This document shows, in pieces, positions 1 to 11,202 of a DNA stretch of 64,000 bases (position 1 is the first letter of the stretch; every line of letters begins with the position of its first letter). The translations under genes were made by a program, and so were the position numbers. The notes under the pieces were generated by a model. The model did not search any database. It saw only the letters and a program-made list of their open reading frames with translations, and was not told the origin of the DNA. The DNA lies in contig CAUYUJ010021660.1 of the NCBI GenBank assembly GCA_963575745.1, positions 283,650 to 347,649 on the forward strand. The letters run 5' to 3'. The stretch is from Prorocentrum cordatum. Lineage: Eukaryota; Sar; Dinophyceae; Prorocentrales; Prorocentraceae.

Positions 1-1367
1 AGCGCCATGCGCTGCGAGGTCAGCGCCGTGTTCGACGTGGGACGCAACGCGGTCGTGCTGGGCCGATACCTTCGGTCGTATCGACAGCGAGGCGTGCGCC
101 CGCTTCCCTTCTGCTCCCGCCTTCTCTCCCGCCTTGCTGTAGCCATCTGGCTCGGGCGCGGGTTGGCTTTTCCCTCCCGCCCACCCAACTCTCCTTTCGC
201 CCGCCAAGGTGCGGGCGGGCGGCGTGCCTTCGGCTGAACCCTTGCGTTTCGCCACGCTATAAAGATGCCTCCCCCCCTCGCATTCTGCATCGGGCACGGG
301 GTCCGGTAGGGGATCTATTGTTTTAGAAGGGAGAGTTTTCGTGGTGCACTTGATTAGGGAAAACTTGCATTTGTCAACTCCACTGCTCGCGCTATCACCC
401 CACCCACCCGCCCGCAACTTGGTTTGCACAACCCATGCGGCGGCTATTGCGATGAGTGTTTGGTGTTGGCTGGTGCATCCCCGCGGCCGCGCTGCCCCAC
501 GCATGCTCGCGCGCGCAGCGGCCAGCTAGTTCGGTGCGACCGACGCGGCTGCGGTGGCGCTGACCGCTGGGCATTTTTTATAGGGCAGTTCAGTGCGAGT
601 CGGTGCGTTGGGCAGGCGCGCTATCATGGCTCCGTCGACAAAGGTGTGCGCAATGATGGTAGTGGCGGTGATGGTGGCGATGGTTGCGATGACGACGGCA
701 AGGCCACCGGCGGCGCCGATGCTGGTCGCGCCAGTGACGACGACGGTATGCTCGCGTCGGTGATGGAGGTTTTGGAAGGAGTTCGGCGTGCGCGCGCGGC
801 CGACGCGCGCGAGTGGTCCGCGTGGTATCTTGGACAGGGGTTTGTGCCTTAATGCGCGCGCGAGGGCGTTCGAATGATTTCGACATGCTGCCGCCGGCCC
901 GTTTGGTTGAATTTGATGAGCATCTTGGAAGCGCATTGTTTTCTTCAGGATTCGCCAGGACCCGCTCGCATTTTCAATTCGCAGTGAAAGCGCAACACAA
1001 AACACAAAACAATATTGGGTTGCGGAAAACGGATGTTGCACAACCGTGTGTTTTCAGATGTTTCTGGGGCGCTCGGTTTTGAATTTCTTGCGGATCCTGT
1101 GGTTTTTGGAGGGCGCGAGCGCGCGCGCCGACGCGCGCGCGTGCGTTTCGCTGGGGCTTCATGCGGCGGCGCGCGGGCGAGGGCGTCCGGGGGATTTCGA
1201 CGCGCGCGCGCGGGGTGCGCGAGTGGTGGCATTTGCCGACTCTATTGAACGTTGGCTTTTCTTTGCAATTCGCAAGGGGGCGAGCGCAGGCTGTGGCGTT
1301 TTCGGGGCTCTCGAATGTGAAATCCTTGCGGGGCCGAAGGTTTTTTTCCGCATTTCGCCGCGCGCGC
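1..1367. other. No recognisable gene; GC-rich lead-in sequence
   Basis: I see no supportable gene here. A short open frame at 7-237 on the plus strand has no recognisable motif. From about 860 to 1365 the sequence carries loose, diverged restatements of one motif, a T-rich stretch near 'cattttcaattcgc' followed by CG/CA alternation. It reads as decayed copies of the unit that is cleanly duplicated just downstream. Confidence 0.5.
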
Positions 1368-2560
1368 GACGACGCGCGTGCGCGCGCGTGCCAGCGAGTG
1401 CGCGCGCGGGTGCGCGCGCACACGCGCGCGCGCGAGTGCGCGCGAACGCGCGTGCACGGGCGCGCTCGCACCCGCGCGCGCACGCACGCGCAGACGCGCC
1501 TGCGCGCGCGCACGCACGCGCGCGCACGCGCGAACGCTCGCAGACGGGCGCGCCCGCGCGCGCACCTGCCCACACTTACACACGTGCGCACACATACCCA
1601 CGCACTCACGCACGCACGCATGCGCGAACACGCGCGCAAGCGCACGCGCGCGCGTGCACCCACGCCCCCCCCCCCACACACACACACTCCCACGCACCCC
1701 CCGCGCACGCGCAAACCCGCGCGCCCGCGCGCCCATGCGCCCGCGCGCCCACGCACCCGCGCACCCACGCATCCGCACGCTCACACACGCCCGCATACCC
1801 ACGCAGCCACGCCCGCGCGCCCCGCCCACGCGCCCGCGCGCCCGCGCGCCCGCGCGCCCGCACACCCACGCACCCACGCACCCACGCACCCGCGCCCACG
1901 CTCTCACGCGCCCGAGCGCCCTGGCGCCAACGCCCCCGTCCTCGCGCCCCCGCGCCCGCGCCCCCCGACCGCCCCCGCGCCGGCGCCCGCGCCCGCGCCC
2001 GCCCGCGCGCGCTGGCGCGCGCGGACGCAAGCATGCACCGACGCACGCACGCACTCACGCACGCGCGCGCACATGCGTGCGCACGCGCGCGCGCATTTTT
2101 CAATTCGGCGGCGCAGAGGATTCTCAAGCGCGGGAAGCAGGTGGAAGTGTTCATTGCGATTGAGCGTCGTCTCGCACAGGCATGCGCGCGCACTTGTAAG
2201 TCAGCGGCGCGGAGGGGCCTCGGGCGCGGTCGGCGGATGGAGGTGCCAGTTGCGAACGGACATAGTCGAACGCGCCATGATGAAAGAGTCCAGTGACGAA
2301 GCCTCGACGGGGCAGCAGCGAAACATAAACAAGTGTAAGGCTGCCAGGCCAGCCGACGTGGCAGCGGTGCATGCGCGCAGGGGAACTGCGCGACAGAGCA
2401 TCGCCGCCGACCTTGCGGCGAGCAAGTGACGGATTGAGGGGCCGTGCGACAGGGTGCACGAGGCCGGCGTGATAAAGTTTGTCGTGCGGCCGAGGCTAGC
2501 TCGGACAGACAGAACAGAGCCGAGCGCGGGCGACCGCGAGAAGCAGCTACGAAACGCGGC
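1368..2560. repeat. Tandem duplication, copy 1 (about 1.19 kb)
   Basis: The unit starts at 'gacgacgcgcgtgcg' (1368) and recurs at 2561 in the same order. It has about 700 bp of alternating purine-pyrimidine CG/CA sequence, then a non-repetitive tail of about 460 bp beginning 'tttttcaattcggcggcg' (2095). Long open frames cross it on both strands, but they are Arg/Ala/His low-complexity strings produced by CG/CA alternation, so I do not call genes. Alternating CG/CA tracts of this length are expected to be prone to the Z-DNA form; that is general knowledge, not measured here. Confidence 0.85.
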
Positions 2561-3737
2561 GACGACGCGCGTGCGCGCGCGTGCCAGCGAGTGCGGGCGC
2601 GGGTGCGCGCGCACACGCGCGCGCGCGAGTGCGCGCGAAAGCGCGTGCACGGACGCGCTCGCACCCACGCGCGCGCGCGCGCGCAGATGCGCCTGCGCGC
2701 GCGCACGCACGCGCGCGCACGCGCGAACGCCCGCAGACGGGCGTGCCCGCGCGCGCACCCGCCCACGCCTACACACGTGCGCACACATACCCGCGCACTC
2801 ACGCACGCACGCATGCGCGAACACGCGCGCAAGCGCACGCGCGCGCGTGCACCCACGCCCCCCCCCCCACACACACACACTCCCACGCGCGCGCAAACCC
2901 GCGCGCCCGCGCGCCCATGCGCCCGCGCGCCCACGCACCCGCGCACCCACGCATCCGCACGCTCACGCACGCCCGCATGCCCGCGCAGCCACGCCGCGCG
3001 CCCGCCCGCGCCCGCGCGCCCCGCGCGCGCGCGCCGCGCCCGCGCACCCCCGCGCCCACGCACCCGCGCCCACGCTCTCACGCGCCCGAGCGCCCTGGCG
3101 CCAACGCCCCCGTCCTCGCGCCCCCGCGCCCGCGCCCCCCGACCGCCCCCGCGCCGGCGCCCGCGCCCGCGCCCGCCCGCGCGCGCTGGCGCGCGCGGGC
3201 GCAAGCATGCACCGACGCACGCACGCACTCACGCACGCGCGCGCACATGCGTGCGCACGCGCGCGCGCATTTTTCAATTCGGCGGCGCAGAGGATTCTCA
3301 AGCGCGGGAAGCAGGTGGAAGTGTTCATTGCGATTGAGCGTCGTCTCGCACAGGCATGCGCGCGCACTTGTAAGTCAGCGGCGCGGAGGGGCCTCGGGCG
3401 CGGTCGGCGGATGGAGGTGCCAGTTGCGAACGGACTTAGTCGAACGCGCCATGATGAAGGAGTCCAGCGACGAAGCCTCGACGGGGCAGCAGCGAAACAT
3501 AAACAAGTGTAAGGCTGCCAGGCCAGCCGACGTGGCAGCGGTGCATGCGCGCAGGGGAACTGCGCGACAGAGCATCGCCGCCGACCTTGCGGCGAGCAGG
3601 TGGCGGATTGAGGGGCCGTGCGACAGGGTGCACGAGGCCGGCGTGATAAAGTTTGTCGTGCGGCCGAGGCTAGCTCGGACAGACAGAACAGAGCCGAGCG
3701 CGGGCGACCGCGAGAAGCAGCTGCGAAACGCGGCGGC
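2561..3737. repeat. Tandem duplication, copy 2
   Basis: This is the second copy of the 1.19-kb unit. The tail (3271-3735) matches 2095-2558 almost base for base. The CG/CA part has small indels, including loss of an 'acccccc' stretch near 2890. It ends where 'gcgaaacgcggcg' runs into unique sequence at about 3738. The close match of the tails suggests a fairly recent duplication or continuing conversion. Confidence 0.85.
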
Positions 3738-4584
3738 GCGCGTGGGTGGTGGACAGGGCGCCTGCATGGCCGAGCGAATGTAGACGACAGCGCTAAGACG
3801 GCAGACCCCGGGCGCAACCACGGCCGCGAAGGACTGCTGGCGAGGCGGGCGAGAGCAAAACCAGGCAAGACGGGGCAACCATTTAGGCCCACAAGATTGT
3901 GCGCGTCACCGCAAAGGTCGCGCCGCTCCGACCGACTGGCGACGTAAAAGAGAAGATGGGCAAAACAGACCCGCCAACGGGCTGCGCCAGCGTTCAAACA
4001 GGAGAAAACAGACCCCCGCGGTGGGGGTGGCCCGGGAAGAGGGGCAGGCGGTCGGGGGAAGGACGCAGCAAGAGCAGAAGTAAGGGGGAGAGGCGACGGC
4101 GTAAGGCCCCGCGACGCGGCCTGCCCGCGACCGACCGACGGCGGCGAGGGCCGAGCGACCCCCGCGATCCAAAGGGGAGGGGGCCGACGAACCGCCGCGG
4201 TGGAAAGCTGCCGGCGGATCGGGCTGACATGCGGCTGAAAAGCCCAGCAGGGGCAGCGAACTGCAGCCCCAGCTGCGGACGCGCGCGCCCAGGTGCGACG
4301 CCAGGATGCAGCGATGTAGGTCCGCGGCCATGCCGGCCCGTGTCCCATGTCAGGGCGCATGCAGCCATTCGGTAAATCCGCCGCGGGTCCAGCTGACAGA
4401 CGGACCAAGGCGCCAACCGCGAACGGTGCCGCGTGGAATTTGCCGCGCGCGCCCGCGAGGGGCGCGGGAAAACCAATGCTTCGGGCAGCGCGTATGTGGT
4501 GTAGGCCAGGCAGAACCCGACCGAGTACCACGAGGTGCCCCAGAGGTACAATCCAGCCAGGCGGTGCCCTGGAGACACGCCGGA
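3738..4584. other. GC-rich unassigned sequence
   Basis: I see no supportable gene. Open frames on both strands (for example 3899-4375 plus and 3994-4716 minus) are rich in Arg, Pro, Gly and Ala and show no conserved motif. They fit the GC bias of the region. Confidence 0.4.
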
Positions 4585-4760
4585 GGTGCCCGCGCGCACG
4601 CGCGCGCGACGCGCGCGCGAACGCGCTTTCGCGCGCGCGCGCACATGTGCACTCACGCGCACGCGCGCGCGCAGACGCACGCGCGCAGACGCATGCGCAC
4701 GCAAACACGCGCACACACATCACATAAACGCGCGCACGCACCCACACACGCGCACTGCTT
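4585..4760. repeat. Alternating CG/CA tract
   Basis: About 175 bp of (CG)n and (CA)n alternation, the same sequence class as in the tandem duplication at 1.4-3.3 kb but a separate short block. Confidence 0.75.
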
Positions 4761-5850
4761 GGCGGTCGCTGGCTTGCGCGCGGCGACGAGGAAGAGCAAG
4801 TCGAGCGAATGGCGCGGTGCAAGCGCGCTGGGCTGGGCCCTTAGACGCGGGGCCACATTGGATCGCGGCAACACGTGCTTTTTTTCCTTTAGCGGTGAAG
4901 TGGTGACATCGTGGCGACCACTTGGCCGGGATTCGCTTCGTCGACTTCCGCATGGGGTAGCAGGTGGGTTGACTGGACGTGGCGGTCGCGTGCAGAAGAG
5001 GCGCCGCAGCGAGCCTTCGCGTGGGAGATTCCGCAGTGCGTCGCACACGTGCGCGCGCACACGTTTACAATTTCAGCACAATAAGCAAACTACTCATGGC
5101 ACAATGCGCAACACATAATGTAACACACGAACACCAAACGCACATCGCACAATCCATGCACGATACACCACACAGCACGCCACAACACATTCTCTAGACG
5201 CAGCGCCCAAGACACGGCACTCACCAAATTACACACCACGCGCCACATTTGGCACAACGCACATAACGAAACGCACAAAACGCCACATTCTGCACAACAC
5301 ACGGCCCACAGTACGCAATGGGCAAGTCAGGTACACGCACACACACACACCAATACGCGCAATTCAGTTCACATTACGCAGCACAACGCATTTAAGGTAA
5401 CCCTGTCGACACAACACATGACGTACGCAATATAACTAATATGCAGCGCAATGCGGCCCAGTGCGGTATGTGCAGTGCGACTTGGTCCAGGAGTGCACGC
5501 GTAGTTAATTCATGCCCCTTCCATGCCACCTCCAGGACGAGGGCGTTGCAGTGTCTTGTCGGCGCTTGTGGCGTTTTGTCCTGGCATCACTCTTAAAGAG
5601 GATGAGGGAACGGCGGCGGCTCAGAATGGATGCGCGCTCCAACGAAAGCTCCGTTGCCGGACCCGCGACGTCATGATTCTTTCGCGCCGTCGACGTCTGG
5701 AGCCGGGACTGGGTTATCATCTCGAGCTTTTTTTACGGTCCTGGGCCCTGGCGAGGGACCCCACAGGCAGAGAATAACAACAATCGTATGCTGTTTTTTT
5801 CTCGACGCGGCGGCGTCTGGATCAGGCAGTCGTGGATTGACGGATTGTCG
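4761..5850. other. Unassigned; A/C-rich block at about 5060-5480
   Basis: There is no recognisable gene. Roughly 5060-5480 is strikingly rich in A and C, with many 'cacaac' and 'acacac' words, and stands out from the GC-rich surroundings. It looks like a decayed simple repeat. The rest has no structure I can name. Confidence 0.4.
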
Positions 5851-6085
5851 GATTGATGGAGGAGGAGGAGGAGGAGGAGGAGGAGGAGGAGGAGGAGGAG
5901 GAGGAGGAGGAGGAGGAGGAGGAGGGGGTGGAGGAGGAGGGAGGAGGGAGGAGGAGGGAGGAGGAGGAGGGAGGAGGAGGAGAGGGAGGAGGGGGAGGAG
6001 GAGGGAGGAGGAGGAGGAGGAGGAGGAGGAGGAAGGAGGGAGAGGAGGAAGAGAGGAGGAGGAGGAGGAGGAGGAGGAGGCTGGA
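5851..6085. repeat. (GGA)n microsatellite
   Basis: A long GGA/GAG tract with scattered interruptions. The poly-Glu and poly-Pro open frames over it are repeat artefacts. A short TCC run, the opposite strand sense, lies at 6269-6298. Confidence 0.9.
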
Positions 6086-6339
6086 TTGATGGAGGCAGGA
6101 CAGATGGGGCAGCACGGGCAACGGCCACTGAGCGCCCGAGGGCGCCCGAGGACTCTGCAGGCGGGAAGGCGGCGACGGCCCTCGACACGACCGCCGCAGG
6201 CGCGCACTGGTGCAACCGATGCGGCAGCAGCGGCGGCACGTGTAGCCAACGAGAAGGCTATCTGGTAGCTTCTCCTCCTCCTCCTCCTCCTCCTCCTCGG
6301 CCCATCCGGCCACCATGCCTGGGTTGTAAGTCAGAGGCC

Positions 6340-6780
6340 TTCTGAGACGCCTCTCGGGGGCCCCTTGGCCTCCTTGGGGCCGTTTGGGGGCCTCCTGGGG
6401 CCTCTTGGGGGCCTCTTCGGGGACTCTTGGGGCCTCTGGGGACTTTTTGGAAGCGTGTTGGCGGTCTTGGAACCCGTCTTTGAGGATCGCCTCCTGGAGC
6501 GATCTCGAGGCGCTCTTGGGCCGCCCTTGGGCCCTCTTGAGCCTCTCTTGGGGCTTCTGGGGCCATCTGGAAGCCATCCTGAGGCCTCAGAAGCCCATCG
6601 CGAGCGACAAGGAACGAAGGCACAGCACACACGCACGCACGCGCACACACAACTTTCACTGAGGTTTTGGAAGGACTCTGGGGCCTCTGGGAGGCGTCAG
6701 GTGAGGCTTCGTGGCCACTTCGAACCGTCTTGGGGCGGTCTTGGGGCCAGCTCGGGACGGTTTCGGCGCGTCTCGGCTGC
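6340..6780 (+). repeat. CTTGGG minisatellite element, copy 1
   Basis: Degenerate tandem units of about 12-16 bp built on 'ggggcctcttggggcc' run to about 6560. A non-repetitive spacer follows (about 6580-6665, with the phrase 'agaagcccatcgcgagcgac'), then more units to 6780. The same array-spacer-array plan recurs at 8575, 9366, 14085 and 41265, always with CTTGGG on the plus strand. Confidence 0.75.
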
Positions 6781-7068
6781 GCGGCGGCTCCGCTTGTTCG
6801 GCTTCTGCCTTGGCTCGGACTTGCAGGAAGTTGCCGAGGGAGGAGATGTTCTAGGTTTTTTTCCGCGATGGTGACATGCGCGCATCGCGGTGCTCTGCTG
6901 CAGCGTGGAAGCCGATGTGGAGAAGGTCATGGTGTTGGGCATGCGTGGCACATGCATGGCGAGCTGCATCTCTTCGTTCACCGCGGATGTTGCCTAGGAA
7001 AGTTGTGACACGGCATTTGAGCAATTCTCGACGCCTCGCGTGCCCCCCCCCAGCCCATCCAGCAACGA
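6781..7068. other. Unassigned
   Basis: I see no gene, repeat or signal I can support in this stretch. Confidence 0.4.
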
Positions 7069-7255
7069 TACCCATCGGTCGTTGAAAGTAGGTATTTTTG
7101 GATTCCCAGATTCCAATCTACTTTGAGCGCCTTCCTACTTCAAGAGTCGAGGGGGTTTCCCTCTTCCCTCCTCTTCAGGAGGCGTGCGGAAACCCAATCT
7201 ATTTCCAACGCCTTCCTACTTCATGCTTCTACCTACTTCTGCCGACCGATGGGTA
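7069..7255. mobile_element. Small foldback (MITE-like) element
   Basis: A 26-bp inverted repeat with three mismatches bounds 187 bp: left arm 7069-7094, right arm 7230-7255, both starting 'tacccatcggtcg' read inward. The interior has two similar phrases, 'gcgccttcctacttca' and 'acgccttcctacttca'. There is no coding capacity. It may be a non-autonomous DNA element or simply a hairpin. Confidence 0.6.
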
Positions 7256-8035
7256 CAGTCGGGCCGCTGAATTAGGAACACTTACTTTTCAAGAGGGGCT
7301 CGGGCGTTCCTTCGGTTTGCATGCGGTTTCCGCTTTTTTGGGAGCGGCGAGCCCCCCCCCAAAGGGCCCCTTCGCACTTCGTGGGCTTCTTGGGAAAGAA
7401 GGCTCTCCTCGTTCCTGATTTGTCCTTCCTTGGGCCAGCGGCCCGACTGTACTCAGGGGGTTGCCCCGATGAGAGAGGTGAGTAAAATACAGCGGAACTT
7501 CCACCCGCGCATTCCTCCGTGCTATCTTCTTCGGGGAGTTGACAGGCGCCACTTGTAGGGGCGCCGCGAGTGAGTTTATGACTCCAGAGTTTTTCGTGGC
7601 AGGGGAGGGGCGCCCAGAATGATCCGTGGGACACTGACTCCTACCTATTCCCAGGGAGCCGATGCAGGAGTGCCATCCAATCCAGAACCGATGCCCAGGC
7701 GAGATGTCTTAGGAGCCTCGTAGAGGCCTTTTGGAGCCATTTTGGCAGGAGGGGGAAGGAGGAGCAAGATACTGAGGGGGAATACAAAAAGGATGGGGAT
7801 GAGGATAAAGATGATGGGGAGGGAAACCATAATGAAGAGGAGAAGGACAATGATACGGAGAAGCATGATGATGAGGAGTAGGAGGAGCAGGAGGACCAGT
7901 GTAAACCCAAGACACATCAACATTATTGCAATAACCTCTCCCTCCAAGTTCCCTCTTCATCGGCCCCATTACAAGGGTTCATTTTCACTGAGGGAAGTGC
8001 CCCGTTGGAAGATAACTGTTTGAAAATCCTGAACT
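7256..8035. other. Unassigned
   Basis: No recognisable gene. The area around 7740-7900 is purine-rich (short GGA/GAT words). Nothing else stands out. Confidence 0.4.
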
Positions 8036-8240
8036 GTGCGAGAACACAATTCCTGGGACTTCAACGCCGCGAATCACAGTTACTGTTGCGTCTTGACGCC
8101 CCTGACTCGTGCCAGCACACCATCCCTGGGACTCCAGACCACGACTCGACGTAGCTCTTGCGGCCTGACAGTCCGGCATGGTGCCAAAACATCATTGCTG
8201 GGACGTGAAGTTCTTTGACATTCTGATCATTTTTTGAAGT
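8036..8240. repeat. Degenerate tandem repeat of about 72 bp
   Basis: Three diverged units each contain a 'ctgggact' core preceded by a 'gcgagaacac' or 'gtgccagcac' lead: cores near 8057, 8128 and 8200. No coding frame is supported. Confidence 0.5.
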
Positions 8241-8362
8241 GCGAGAACACCAACAAACCAAACACCCAAAGTTCTTATAATTTTTGAAGGCCTCGTAATT
8301 TTTGAAGTCTGGCGACGTGCCAAAACAGCAAACAACTATGCGAGAATCTTTGAAGCCCTCGT

Positions 8363-8520
8363 CATTTTTCGAGACGAATGTGTGCGGCGCTCAGGCGAGA
8401 ACCACATTCAAAACAGCGGCCCGCCTTCCGTCCGTGAAGCTCGTGCACATTTTCGAGACGAGACTGCGCGGCGCTGAGGCAAGAGGCACATTCTGAAAAC
8501 GATCCGCCATCCATCCGTGA
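8363..8520. repeat. Tandem pair, period about 88 bp
   Basis: Two units start 'cattttcgagacgaatg' (about 8364) and 'cattttcgagacgagac' (about 8448). Both continue through 'gcggcgct.aggc' and a 'ccgtccgtgaagctc'-like tail. Confidence 0.6.
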
Positions 8521-8574
8521 GGCTCTTGGGACAAGGCGAGGTGTTGGGACAGCTTTGGCCTCTTTTTTTTCAGG

Positions 8575-8760
8575 AGGCTCCGTGTCCACGCGGAGCTGTC
8601 CTGTGGCCCTCTCGGGACCTCCAGGAGGCATGTCGGAAGCTCTCCTGAGCCATCTCGGGCCGTCTTGGGCCAACTCGGAGGCCATCTTGGCGCACCGGGA
8701 GCCGCCGGAAGGCCATCTTGAACCCAAAAGGGCGGTCTGCCATCTCGGGGCCCCCCCGTC
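8575..8760 (+). repeat. CTTGGG minisatellite element, partial copy 2
   Basis: A short degenerate array ('gccatctcgggccgtcttggg') of the same family as 6340-6780, without an obvious spacer. Confidence 0.55.
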
Positions 8761-9365
8761 CAGGCCCAGGGGAGGGGGCAGGGGGTCAAGCTACCCCCTC
8801 CGAAGGACGGCCCTCTCGCTCACTCCCACTCGCCCTCCCACCACAGGAGCAGCGCCCGAGTCTCAGCACGGGCAGGGGACGCCATCGACAAGCATCAGGA
8901 ACCAGTGCCAGACGCCAGCCAGGTGCGCGACGCCCGCGAGGTGCGCCGCGCGTGCCAGGGCAGGCACCCCTATCACCCCTGCCCAACAACGATGCAAAGG
9001 GATCGCGGGGCGCCCGCGCGTGATCAGGACTTTGCTGCACAGTGTATTTCGTATGCTTTGTTTGCAGAGGTGATGGGCCTGTGCGCAGCAGGCAATATGC
9101 CAGTCCCCCCGTCCCTGCAGCAAAAAACATGTAAATTGATGGTTTGGTGCCCGCGCGTGACATTTTGCCTTGTTTTTTGAAGGGGGTGGTGGGGTTGTCG
9201 GCATGGTTCCGGGTTTGCCCGGTCAGGTGGGGAGGGGGTGTATCGAAGTGTACATGAATTAGGAATTCCCAACCCCTCCCCGACGAGGGGAAGAAATGGT
9301 TTTGGAAGAGGGGCAGAAGAGCCGTCATGCCATTTCAGCCGCCGCGCCCCCATCGGAGCCCGACA
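8761..9365. other. Unassigned; partial duplicate of 9766-9850
   Basis: No gene is recognised. The phrase around 9170-9290 (T-run, then GGGGGTGGTGGGG, 'cccggtcaggtgggga') resembles 9758-9850. The CTTGGG array between them is therefore flanked by similar sequence in direct orientation. Confidence 0.4.
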
Positions 9366-9765
9366 AATAGCCTCTTCGGGCCATCTTTGGGCGCTCTTGG
9401 AGCCCTCTTGGGAGCCCTTGGAGCCGTCTTGGGCCCCTCATGTGTTCCTGTTGGGCGATCAGGCAGCCACACGGAGGCCTCGGAAGCCCATCAAAGGCGA
9501 AAAGTCGCGAAGTCACAATTTGGCCTCTCCGAGATATCCTTGGGCGGCTCATTGGCCACTTGAAGCCGTCTTGGGGCGGTCTTGGTGCCTGTTGGAAGTT
9601 TTTTTGTTTGAATGCCATCCTGAGCCATCTTGGGCTACCCAGTGCCATCTTCGAGGCCAGCTTGGGCTATCTGAGGCCATCCATGAGCCATCTGAGGCCA
9701 TCTTGCAGCTAGCTTGGGCCGTCTTGGGCGCTCCAATCCTGAAAGTGTATGATTTTTTGACGGGG
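9366..9765 (+). repeat. CTTGGG minisatellite element, copy 3
   Basis: Units 'gccatctttgggcgctcttgg' run from 9366 to about 9470. A spacer with 'ggaagcccatcaaaggcg' (about 9480-9530) follows, then further units to 9730. Array, spacer and array match copy 1 in order. Confidence 0.7.
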
Positions 9766-10527
9766 ATGGCGGGGGCGTGTTGGCATTGTCCCTGGTTTTC
9801 GCCAGTCGGGTGGGGGAGGGGGTGTTTATTAGCAGGGAGCAGAAATAGACCCTCCCCTGAAGGAAACCAAGGGAGTTGGAATATGATCCCCCGAAACCAT
9901 GTACTCCGAGAGGGCTGGTGGGATTCCGTCTTGGCTCCTAATATTCCTTATATCACACCGAGTGCAGCCTGTCAATCAATACACAGCCGCAGATCTTAAT
10001 GCTGCACCAGTGGATCATGGGGCCGCTTGTGTTTGCTCGCAGCTGTTCTAGTTCATTTCATGTCCCCCGTACTCGGTCATCACTCCCCCCTTGTCTGCCT
10101 GCTCCGTCCCTGGCTTGGCCTGCGTCTTCAAAGCCTGGCTTCCCTTCTCTGCGACTCGAGGCGCCGTGGGCGAGCCCGTGGAGCAGGACGTGCCTTTCAC
10201 TGCGCCGCGGTTCAGAGGTCGCATGGCCTGTTAGAGCTCAAACAACAGGACTGATGCGTGCCTGTCCCGAACCTCGCCAAAGTTTTGGGGATCATGACGG
10301 GCCGCACCCCGGGGCCCCTTCGAACCCCCCAGGCACCCTGCCAGTGCCCTCGGGACTCGGTGCCGAAACGGGACGCCTCGGAGTAGTTTTCCCGTGGCGT
10401 GACGTGCCCGGTCCGATCTCTCGAGCACGCAGTCCACGCGTCCTGGTGGTGCGGGTGGGGCGGACAGGCCACGAGTCTGATGCAGCAGCGCACAGCGCAG
10501 TTCGGAGAACACATATGCGTAAACGCG
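9766..10527. other. Unassigned
   Basis: No recognisable gene. An open frame at 9999-10559 plus has mixed composition but no motif I know. Confidence 0.35.
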
Positions 10528-10645
10528 TGCACTGCTGGAGGTCCGCGCGGATTTCCTGAGTCTGCGCGGCGCCAGGGGCGGCGCCGGAGGCGCCGCCAGG
10601 GGGGCCCCTCGCCGAACCAAGAGATCCGCGCGGAGCTCTAGAATC
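10528..10645. mobile_element. Foldback (MITE-like) element, family F, copy 1
   Basis: Left arm 10530-10575 ('ctgctggaggtccgcgcgga', then 'tttcctgagtctgcgc') pairs with the complement of 10600-10645. The loop is a GC palindrome of GGCGCC words. The same arms occur at 54720-54893 and 57009-57176, both inside introns of the large gene at 48.7-59.8 kb, so this is a dispersed family. Confidence 0.7.
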
Positions 10646-10881
10646 TTTTGCTCTTTTGCTTTTTTCGGGGGGCATTGCTCGGACGTTCGCACTTCTCGCG
10701 GCGGGGCCAGCGCCAGAAATTCTGGACCATCTCAGAACATCTTGGACAACCTGTAGGGAAAGCGTACTCGCGAAGCCAAGCAATGCACGGGGCATGGCTC
10801 TCCGAGCGATGGCACGCTCTTGTTTTGGCATGGAACACGCGAGGGCGCCGCGCGGCTGTGCCGCTTATCCTCATGCCGCTT

Positions 10882-10927
<46 letters not shown>

Positions 10928-11032
10928 GTACTGAGCACGCAGAATGTTCGGTAGCACGTAGCACGACAGCAGCTCAGCACACGGCGCGACATTCTCGCGC
11001 CATTCCTAGAGTGCCGCATGCAGTGTGTTGTT
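10646..11032. other. Unassigned, with (CT)n microsatellite at 10887-10925
   Basis: A perfect CT run of about 39 bp lies at 10887-10925. No gene is recognised around it. Confidence 0.6.
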
Positions 11033-11202
11033 TGGCGGCGAGCGAGGGGGGGGAGTGAGAAGGAGACGGCCTTCTGAGAAGTTTTCTAAGCCGTCCCCGA
11101 AGACACAAACAACTTCTCGGAAGGCGCGAGGGCTTCTAAGAAGTCCCGCCGCCTTCTGAGAAGGCCTTCTCCTTCTCACTTCCCCCCCTCGCTCGCCGCC
11201 AA
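11033..11202. mobile_element. Foldback (MITE-like) element, family G
   Basis: The left arm begins at about 11033 with 'ttggcggcgagcgagggggg' and includes 'gagaaggagacggccttctgagaag'. The right arm ends at about 11202 with its reverse complement, for about 48 paired bases. A half copy (one arm only, 'cttctgagaaggcccgcctc' to 'gctcgccgcc') lies at 13117-13170. It is non-coding. Confidence 0.7.

Noticed and set aside
1606-3228. 540-codon minus-strand frame in the CG/CA region
   Set aside because: Arg/Ala/Val/Cys low complexity from CG/CA alternation. It changes frame freely between the two duplicate copies.
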